A DNA stretch of 5,508 nt, taken from contig JACQUF010000307.1 in the NCBI GenBank assembly GCA_016210435.1, forward strand, positions 1 through 5,508, in the 5' to 3' direction. The translations under genes and the position numbers were made by a program. Position 1 is the first letter of the stretch, and every line of letters starts with the position of its first letter. The DNA comes from Chloroflexota bacterium. GTDB lineage: Bacteria > Chloroflexota > Dehalococcoidia > Lucifugimonadales > Lucifugimonadaceae. This document shows, in pieces, positions 1-4,233 of the stretch. The notes below the pieces were generated by a model. The model did not search any database, was not told the origin of the DNA, and worked only from the letters and a program-made list of their open reading frames with translations.

Positions 1-329
1 TAGTGGTTGTCGATCTTGTATTCCTCGCCGAGGGCCTTGACCGCGGTGTTGGTGAAGGGCATGACCGGATCCTGTCCGCCGAGTTCAACTGGGGTGGGCG
101 GAGCCAGGACGAGAGGCGGTACCGTCCGGGTGGGGGCAGGCTGGCGTGATGCAGAACCGGCCGAAGGCGATCGGCTCGAGGAAGGGGATGCGGTTGCGGG
201 AAGGGATGCCGCGGAGGTCGCCGTCCCCGGGGACGTTGCCGTGTTCGTTTCGCCCGGTGGGCGACCACAGGCTGCTTGCACGATGATTGCCAGGAATATC
301 AGCGCTGCTGCAACTAGAGACTTGAGCAT
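1..329 (-). CDS. Putative lipoprotein, N-terminal part (runs off the left edge)
   Basis: Reading the minus strand from the ATG at 329-327 gives 109 codons without a stop up to the window edge, so the C-terminus is missing. Residues 1-20 look like a type II signal peptide: Met-Leu-Lys, then a hydrophobic stretch (about residues 5-17), then Gln-Ala-Ala-Cys. Cys21 (codon 269-267) would be the lipidated residue. The lipobox is imperfect, because position -3 is Gln rather than Leu, Val or Ile. Residues 22-80 are low-complexity and rich in Ser, Thr, Pro and Ala, typical of a flexible linker that lifts a domain off the membrane. A more ordered sequence starts near residue 82 (VELGGQDPVMPF) and continues as FTNTAVKALGEEYKIDNH at the edge. 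I do not recognise that domain. No good Shine-Dalgarno precedes the ATG; in-frame GTG and TTG codons 12-18 bases upstream are alternatives. The gene is divergent from the enolase gene. Confidence 0.72.
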   Translation of the reverse strand, partial: MLKSLVAAALIFLAIIVQAACGRPPGETNTATSPGTATSAASLPATASPSSSRSPSAGSASRQPAPTRTVPPLVLAPPTPVELGGQDPVMPFTNTAVKALGEEYKIDNH

Positions 330-574
330 GGAACCGCACTTCAACACGCCCACCGTGAGGAAGTCGTGAAGAGTTCTCTGGTCCTATCCCGGCCTGGTCA
401 CGGAGTGCATTCTCGGTCTGGATCCGTACGGAACGGTCACGGTGTTTGCCGGTCCCAATATGCGCCGGATGCCAGCTCCGGCAGCGATCGTGCCAATCGT
501 ATTTTTCATTTTTCTCCGTTCGTCGTGTTTCCGTTAGCATGCGCACTGCAATTACAGCGGGGAGATGAAGGCGC
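330..574. promoter_or_regulatory. Divergent intergenic region between lipoprotein and enolase genes
   Basis: These 245 bases separate two divergently transcribed genes and should hold both promoters. An AT-rich patch at about 496-520 stands out from the GC-rich surroundings. Possible -10 hexamers are TAGCAT at 535-540 (plus strand, for the enolase gene) and TACGAT, read on the minus strand at 501-496. Neither has a convincing -35 partner. A perfect palindrome TCCGTACGGA lies at 423-432, and a 6-bp hairpin (GCCGGA 464-469 with TCCGGC 477-482) follows. The octamer TCACGGTG at 437-444 recurs inverted at 351-358 and with one mismatch at 398-405. Each of these small symmetries could arise by chance in a region this size. 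No credible small gene was seen here; the open frames lack recognisable protein features. Confidence 0.4.
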
Positions 575-1741
575 ATGGCTCACATACTCCGGATTCAGGC
601 CATTGAAGTCCACGAATTCCGGTTCGAGGTGCGCAACATGACTCGGACCGCGAAGGGCGCGATGCAGTACAAGCGCGGCGAGAAAACCCACATCACGAAC
701 GTGGCGTTGCGCATACGCACCGACCAGGGGATCGACGGCGAATACATCAACTCGCGAATTGCGGACGCAGCGGTCGTGCGCCAGCTGGCGCCTGTGTTGA
801 TAGGCGAGAACGCGCTGGAACGAGAGAAGCTGTATACGGAAATGAAACGGGCCACGGTCCAGGTGGGCCGCCTCGGCGTCGGCCTGATCGACATCGCGCT
901 GTGGGACATCGCCGGAAAGTTCCACGGTTCGCCGATCTATGAGCTTCTCGGCGGACACCGCAGGCGGCTGCCGGCATATGCAAGCACGTTTTCCGGCGAC
1001 GAGACTGCCGGCGGACTGAGTTCACCCGAGGCGTACGCCGAGTTCGCAGAACGGTGTCTCGAAATGGGTTATCCGGCGTTCAAGATCCACCCCTGGAGGG
1101 ACGGACCGGTCGAACGCGATGTTCGCCTCGCCCTGGCCGTGCGCGAACGGGTGGGCGACAGGATGGAACTCATGTGGGACGCGGCCTGCAAGTACGAGAC
1201 CCTGGCCGACACCGTCAAGGTCGGGAGGGCGCTCGACGAGGCCAACTACTACTGGTACGAGGACCCTTACAAAGACACCGGTATCTCTGCCTTCGGCCAC
1301 AAGAAACTCCGGCAGCTGGTCAAGACGCCGCTGCTCATGACCGAATTCCTGCGAATGCTCGAACCCCACGTCGACTTCGCTATCGCCGAAGCGACCGACT
1401 TTCTGAGATCGGACCCAGACTTCGACGGCGGCATAACCGGCGCGATGAAGATCGCCCATGCTGCAGAAGGACTAGGGCTTGACGTGGAGGTGCACGCGTC
1501 CAACCCGGCCCGGCGTCACTGCATGGCAGCCATGCGCAACAGCAACTACTACGAGATGGCTCTCGTGCATCCTGACGCAGGTCCCTACAACCCGCCGGTC
1601 TACCGGGATGGCTATTCCGACAACCTGGACAGCATCGACCGCGAAGGGTTCGTGAATGTCCCGGAGGAGCCTGGTCTGGGTGTCGACTACGACTGGGACT
1701 ACATCACGAAGAATCGGACCGCGTACGTGGAATACAAGTAA
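575..1741 (+). CDS. Enolase-superfamily protein, mandelate racemase subgroup
   Basis: This 388-residue cytoplasmic enzyme has the two-domain enolase-superfamily layout: an N-terminal capping domain (about 1-130) and a modified TIM barrel (about 131-370). Family members remove the proton next to a carboxylate to give an Mg2+-stabilised enediolate, and act as sugar-acid dehydratases, racemases or cycloisomerases. Visible residues are the second-strand KxH (K170, H172), metal ligands D202 (MWDAA), E229 (YEDP) and E257 (MTEF), then D280 four residues before GGIT (285-288). H307 (EVHAS) would pair with D280 as the His-Asp dyad of the mandelate racemase subgroup. Mandelate racemase itself has KxK rather than KxH. 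The assignments come from motif spacing, not an alignment. The C-terminal tail is rich in Tyr, Asp and Trp. The ATG at 575 is supported by GGAG at 561-564, ten bases upstream. Substrate is unknown, and no transporter or sugar-acid pathway gene is in view. Confidence 0.88.
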   Translation: MAHILRIQAIEVHEFRFEVRNMTRTAKGAMQYKRGEKTHITNVALRIRTDQGIDGEYINSRIADAAVVRQLAPVLIGENALEREKLYTEMKRATVQVGRLGVGLIDIALWDIAGKFHGSPIYELLGGHRRRLPAYASTFSGDETAGGLSSPEAYAEFAERCLEMGYPAFKIHPWRDGPVERDVRLALAVRERVGDRMELMWDAACKYETLADTVKVGRALDEANYYWYEDPYKDTGISAFGHKKLRQLVKTPLLMTEFLRMLEPHVDFAIAEATDFLRSDPDFDGGITGAMKIAHAAEGLGLDVEVHASNPARRHCMAAMRNSNYYEMALVHPDAGPYNPPVYRDGYSDNLDSIDREGFVNVPEEPGLGVDYDWDYITKNRTAYVEYK

Positions 1742-1742
1742 G

Positions 1743-1777
1743 GCGAGCCGAAAGCCCTGGCCAGTGCACGGGCTCGC
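1743..1777 (+). terminator. Hairpin just after the enolase stop, possible weak terminator
   Basis: GCGAGCC (1743-1749) pairs with GGCTCGC (1771-1777), a 7-bp GC-rich stem with a 21-base loop. The loop contains the self-complementary octamer CTGGCCAG (1757-1764). The hairpin starts one base after the TAA stop codon of the enolase gene. No T-run follows, so it does not meet the usual picture of an intrinsic terminator; it could instead stabilise the 3' end of the message. The rest of the 160-base gap up to 1901 shows nothing else I can support. Confidence 0.27.
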
Positions 1778-1901
1778 GTCCACTCTCCGGTAGAATCGGT
1801 TGTCAGACTTCTGTGGCGCAGATGCGTAGAACGGCCATCCCTCCGCGAGGAATCGGGCACAGTTATGCCACGAGCCGGTTCCGAATGCACATCTAGTGTA
1901 A

Positions 1902-2693
1902 ATGGGGGCGGGGTTGCCGATTGAAGCAGTCCTGTTTGATCTCGACGACACACTGATTCCTGAGGAATCCCCTGACCGTGAGGCCATGCTGGCGGCGTGC
2001 GACAGAGCCCGCCCAAAGTACGGGCTTCCGGGCGAGGAACTGGCAACAACCGTCTGGAGACGGGCCGAGGAACTCTGGAAGGCTAATCCGGTGTACGCGC
2101 TTTCCCGGGAGATCGGCATCGGCCCGATCGAGGCCCTGTGGGGCCGCTTCGATGCGGCGGACCCCGTGCTGGGCGCTTTGAGGGACTGGACGCCTCTGTT
2201 CAGGAGGGAACTCTGGCGCAGCGCGCTCATGAAGCACGGGATCAACGACGGAGCGATCGCCACCGAACTGGGCAGGGCGTTCCAGGCAGAACGCCGCGCC
2301 CGGATAACCGCCTTCAGCGATGCGGAACCGCTGCTTGCATCCCTCAAAGATCGGTACAGGCTCGGCCTCGTGACAAACGGCGCGCGCTTGATTCAGCGCG
2401 AAAAGCTCGAAGGGTCTGGACTGGCCGCCTACTTCGACTATGCGATCGTCTCTGGCGATATCGGGATCGGAAAGCCGGACGCGAGGGTATTTCATATGGC
2501 CCTGAGCGCCCTGAAGGCGATGCCTGAAGACGCCGTGATGATTGGCAATCGCCTCGAGCGGGATATTCAGGGCGCCCGGAATACTGGAATGAAATCGATC
2601 CTGATCCGGCGGCCCGGCCTGAGTTCGGGGACCGGTCCATCGCCGGACTACGAAATCTCTTCGCTGGACGAACTCCCGCCGCTTCTCGGCTGA
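1902..2693 (+). CDS. HAD-superfamily hydrolase, subfamily IA type
   Basis: This 263-residue protein is a haloacid-dehalogenase-like hydrolase, most likely a small-molecule phosphatase in the cytoplasm. Motif I is FDLDDTL, with nucleophile D13 and acid/base D15. An alpha-helical cap insert covers about residues 20-130. Motif II is LVTNG (T158), motif III is GKPDARVF (K191), and motif IV is MIGNRLERDI with D221. The usual first Asp of motif IV (GDxxxxD) is Asn216 here; such GN variants occur in related HAD proteins, and D221 can still help hold Mg2+. Residues 180-230 (YAIVSGDIGIGKP through DIQGARNTGM) are typical of subfamily IA. The substrate cannot be told from sequence. The ATG at 1902 has no Shine-Dalgarno. 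A TTG at 1914, preceded by GGGGGCGGGG, would give the compact start MPIEAVLFDLDDTL and is a real alternative. The gene converges on the toxin gene with a four-base gap. Confidence 0.86.
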   Translation: MGAGLPIEAVLFDLDDTLIPEESPDREAMLAACDRARPKYGLPGEELATTVWRRAEELWKANPVYALSREIGIGPIEALWGRFDAADPVLGALRDWTPLFRRELWRSALMKHGINDGAIATELGRAFQAERRARITAFSDAEPLLASLKDRYRLGLVTNGARLIQREKLEGSGLAAYFDYAIVSGDIGIGKPDARVFHMALSALKAMPEDAVMIGNRLERDIQGARNTGMKSILIRRPGLSSGTGPSPDYEISSLDELPPLLG

Positions 2694-2701
2694 GCGCTCA
2701 G
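2690..2701. repeat. 12-base palindrome containing both convergent stop codons
   Basis: CTGAGCGCTCAG is a perfect palindrome. Its TGA at 2691-2693 ends the HAD hydrolase gene on the plus strand, and its TCA at 2698-2700 is the TGA stop of the VapC gene on the minus strand. It could fold into only a 4-bp stem with a 4-base loop and has no T-run, so by itself it is not a credible terminator. No bidirectional terminator was seen between these convergent genes. Confidence 0.5.
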
Positions 2702-3093
2702 GCTGGCGAGGCTGTGGGCAGACCCAATAGCCTGGCGCCGGCGGTCATACGACCGTCGTACGTGACCAGCATTGTGAGGTCGTCACCCGCGGCGTGGGCC
2801 GTCGCCAGATGGATTGCATCAAGAGTGCTTACGATCGCCGGGTCAAGTACTCCTGCCGCATCGAGAATTCGGTCATCGATCCCGACGAGGCTGATCCGAC
2901 GAAGCGCAAGCCGCATCTGGGCAAGCGCCTCGGGACCAAGATGACGAACCGCACGGAGCGCCTCGGTGCGAAGCAAAGCGGACGAGACCAAGGTGGCCTG
3001 TTGGCCGACCAGAAACCTTCTCAGAGCGGATGTTTCTGGTTCAGCAATCACCGTTTTTACGAACGCCGACGAATCCAAGTAGACGGCGTTCAT
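2698..3093 (-). CDS. vapC: PIN-domain ribonuclease toxin, VapC-like
   Basis: This 131-residue protein is a single PIN domain, the usual size for VapC toxins, which cut RNA (often tRNA or rRNA) using Mg2+ or Mn2+ held by conserved acidic residues. All four are visible: D7 in YLDSSAFVK, E44 in TEALRAV, D92 in TLDAIHLATA and D113 in VTYDGRM. The toxin therefore looks intact. Its ATG (3093-3091) overlaps the antitoxin stop by four bases (ATGA), which points to translational coupling and antitoxin-first synthesis. A Shine-Dalgarno-like GAAGG lies nine bases before the ATG. The target RNA cannot be told from sequence. A PIN nuclease without a toxin role is the alternative, but the overlapping antitoxin gene makes that unlikely. 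Confidence 0.9.
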   Translation of the reverse strand: MNAVYLDSSAFVKTVIAEPETSALRRFLVGQQATLVSSALLRTEALRAVRHLGPEALAQMRLALRRISLVGIDDRILDAAGVLDPAIVSTLDAIHLATAHAAGDDLTMLVTYDGRMTAGARLLGLPTASPA

Positions 3094-3353
3094 TCGTCGC
3101 GACCTTCGGCGACGACCGATGAGGGCCGGCGTGCCGCGACCGCAATCCGAAGGGGCTTGACGTCGAGGAGGTCACCGTCGGCGGGGCGAACCAAGCCCTG
3201 CTCCAGCAACCCTGCGAGGCCCTCCGAGGAAACTCCGACTAACAGGGCTACGACTCGTCCCCGATCCGTCACCTCAAACGTCTCGCCGGTCGCTACTCGT
3301 CGGATAATCGCGCTGGCCTTTTGACGTAGTTCCCTGATACCCACCTTTTCCAT
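3090..3353 (-). CDS. vapB: Antitoxin of the Phd/YefM (prevent-host-death) type
   Basis: This 87-residue protein begins MEKVGIRELRQKASAIIRRV and continues through GETFEVTDRGRVVALLV (about 23-39). That is the Phd/YefM pattern of a short N-terminal dimerising and DNA-binding domain in which a strand and helix precede the TxRGxxVA hairpin. Residues about 42-87 form a less ordered, charged tail, expected to wrap around and inhibit the partner PIN toxin. It sits first in a two-gene operon and overlaps the toxin start by four bases. In this family the antitoxin, alone or with toxin, represses its own promoter, and two small palindromes lie directly upstream. The ATG at 3353 has no Shine-Dalgarno; a putative -10 box close by suggests a leaderless message. 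The start is supported because the family motif begins within four residues of it. The vapB name is by position beside a PIN toxin; the fold is Phd-like. Confidence 0.87.
   Translation of the reverse strand: MEKVGIRELRQKASAIIRRVATGETFEVTDRGRVVALLVGVSSEGLAGLLEQGLVRPADGDLLDVKPLRIAVAARRPSSVVAEGRDE
3103..3107 (-). promoter_or_regulatory. Ribosome binding site of the toxin gene
   Basis: GAAGG on the minus strand lies nine bases upstream of the toxin ATG and inside the antitoxin coding region. It supports the chosen start, and it contrasts with the antitoxin gene, which has no such site. Confidence 0.55.
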
Positions 3354-3373
3354 GTATCACATTGTAGCACAAT
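3352..3373 (-). promoter_or_regulatory. Putative vapBC promoter with tandem operator palindromes
   Basis: On the plus strand, ATGTATCACAT (3352-3362) and ATTGTAGCACAAT (3361-3373) are two imperfect palindromes of the form TGT-N3-ACA, centred at 3357 and 3367, exactly 10 bases apart. Read on the minus strand they form a near-tandem repeat, ATTGTGCTAC then AATGTGATAC (8 of 10 identical). The minus strand also contains TGCTACAAT (3369-3361), an extended -10 element with a 5/6 match to TATAAT. No good -35 is present. From standard sigma-70 geometry the transcript would start near 3354, at or next to the antitoxin ATG. YefM-type antitoxins are known to recognise TGTACA-centred palindromes, so the split TGT/ACA half-sites are a reasonable operator guess. 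The assignment is from sequence only. Confidence 0.6.
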
Positions 3374-4183
3374 CTAATGCTGGCAGCTCGGACAGAAGTA
3401 GGAAGAGCGGTTGCCAAAGGCGTGGACCTTGAGCCTTGTTCCGCATTTTGGACAAGGCCCGCCGCCCTGGCGAGGCAGGTCCATGCGCCCATCGTAGGCA
3501 TCCACTACGAACGGCCTTCCATCGTCCAGCGGATGATCGCCGATGTACCCCGTGGCGTGGACAAGCGTGTCGCGGACCGCGCGGTAAAGCAGCCGTAATC
3601 TCGCGTTCGAGATCCTGTTTGCCGGTCGCGTGGGGCGGATGCCCGCCCGGAATAACGCCTCGTCCGCGTAGATGTTCCCGACGCCAGCAAGCACGGACTG
3701 GTCTACAAGGGCCGTCTTGATGGCAACCCGGCGCTCGCCAAGGCGGAGGATGAAGTCGTTGACCGAAAATCCGGCGTCCAGCGCGTCCGGGCCGAGCTCG
3801 CCGACGATCTCTTCCTCTCGATCGACCAACCACAGCGAGGACCATTTGCGGGGATCGTTCACGTCGATCCGTCGGCCGTCGTCCAGGCGAAACGTCGCGT
3901 GGACGAAACGTTCTGGTGCTTCTTCAGGGCTCGCGACCCTTACGCTCCCGGTCATGCCCATGTGAAGCCCCCAGATACCGCGGTCAAGGGACACGAGCAG
4001 GTATTTGCCGTGACGGTCGATTCCCTTGATTCGCCGCCCGATCAGGCCGGTGACGAAACCCTCGAGGTCGGGCGACTTGACGAGCCTCGGCCAGCGGACT
4101 TCCGCGCCAGTCACGCGACGGCCTGCCACGCGTTTCCTCAGGAGGTATCGCCGGATATTCTCGACCTCTGGTAGCTCAGGCAT
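3374..4183 (-). CDS. mutM: Formamidopyrimidine-DNA glycosylase (Fpg/MutM)
   Basis: This 269-residue bifunctional DNA glycosylase/AP lyase, the same length as the E. coli enzyme, removes 8-oxoguanine and formamidopyrimidines at the start of base excision repair. The MPELPEVE start provides the catalytic Pro2 and Glu3, which fixes the start despite a poorly spaced GAGGG touching the ATG. Other landmarks are K60 (HGKYLL), M77 in HMGMTG (void-filling residue), R112 in NDPRKW, the helix-two-turn-helix QSVLAGVGNIYADEALF (162-178), and a C-terminal zinc finger with C244, C247, C264 and C267. R259 (FGNRSSYFCP) occupies the finger arginine position. Trp114 stands where the usual wedge residue is Phe. 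The gene lies 50 bases downstream of polA, with which it probably shares a transcript; the two proteins act in the same pathway. The Nei paralogue is less likely given the PELPEVE start and finger pattern. Confidence 0.97.
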   Translation of the reverse strand: MPELPEVENIRRYLLRKRVAGRRVTGAEVRWPRLVKSPDLEGFVTGLIGRRIKGIDRHGKYLLVSLDRGIWGLHMGMTGSVRVASPEEAPERFVHATFRLDDGRRIDVNDPRKWSSLWLVDREEEIVGELGPDALDAGFSVNDFILRLGERRVAIKTALVDQSVLAGVGNIYADEALFRAGIRPTRPANRISNARLRLLYRAVRDTLVHATGYIGDHPLDDGRPFVVDAYDGRMDLPRQGGGPCPKCGTRLKVHAFGNRSSYFCPSCQH

Positions 4184-4199
4184 CCCTCGTCAGCTTGCG

Positions 4200-4232
4200 C
4201 CCTCACCCCACCCCTCTCCCGGTGGGAGAGGA
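4200..4232. repeat. C/G-rich palindromic intergenic repeat
   Basis: The 50-base gap between polA and mutM begins, on the plus strand, with CCCTCACCCCACC and then a perfect hairpin: CCTCTCCC (4213-4220), loop GGT, GGGAGAGG (4224-4231). Very similar CCCTCACCC...CCCTCTCCC...GGGAGAGG sequences are dispersed in many GC-rich bacterial genomes as REP-like intergenic elements; that is from general knowledge, not a search. It abuts the polA stop codon (TAG at 4236-4234). No T-run follows on the minus strand, so it is not a normal intrinsic terminator, but the hairpin could slow ribosomes or RNA decay between the two messages. Only this one copy was seen in the window. Confidence 0.6.
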
Positions 4233-4233
4233 G

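Noticed and set aside
464..482. A 6-bp hairpin as a terminator upstream of the enolase gene
   Set aside because: The T-rich stretch begins about 20 bases after the stem, too far for an intrinsic terminator.
85..576. A 163-codon minus-strand frame across the lipoprotein gene and intergenic region
   Set aside because: It overlaps the lipoprotein frame, which has a clear signal peptide and linker, and shows no signal, motif or plausible start of its own.
1472..2347. A 291-codon open frame on the minus strand across the enolase 3' end, gap and HAD gene
   Set aside because: It lies antisense to two well-supported genes, has Ser/Arg-rich composition typical of shadow frames in GC-rich DNA, and shows no family motif.
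1893..2495. A 200-codon minus-strand open frame antisense to the HAD gene
   Set aside because: The plus-strand frame carries all the HAD motifs; this one has no recognisable domain.
2794..3324. A 176-codon plus-strand open frame antisense to both toxin and antitoxin genes
   Set aside because: The opposite strand encodes intact PIN and Phd/YefM proteins with an ATGA overlap; this frame is Arg/Ser-rich and unrecognisable.
3357..3845. A 162-codon minus-strand frame in another phase inside mutM
   Set aside because: The MutM zinc finger and helix-two-turn-helix are encoded in the other frame; this is an out-of-frame reading.
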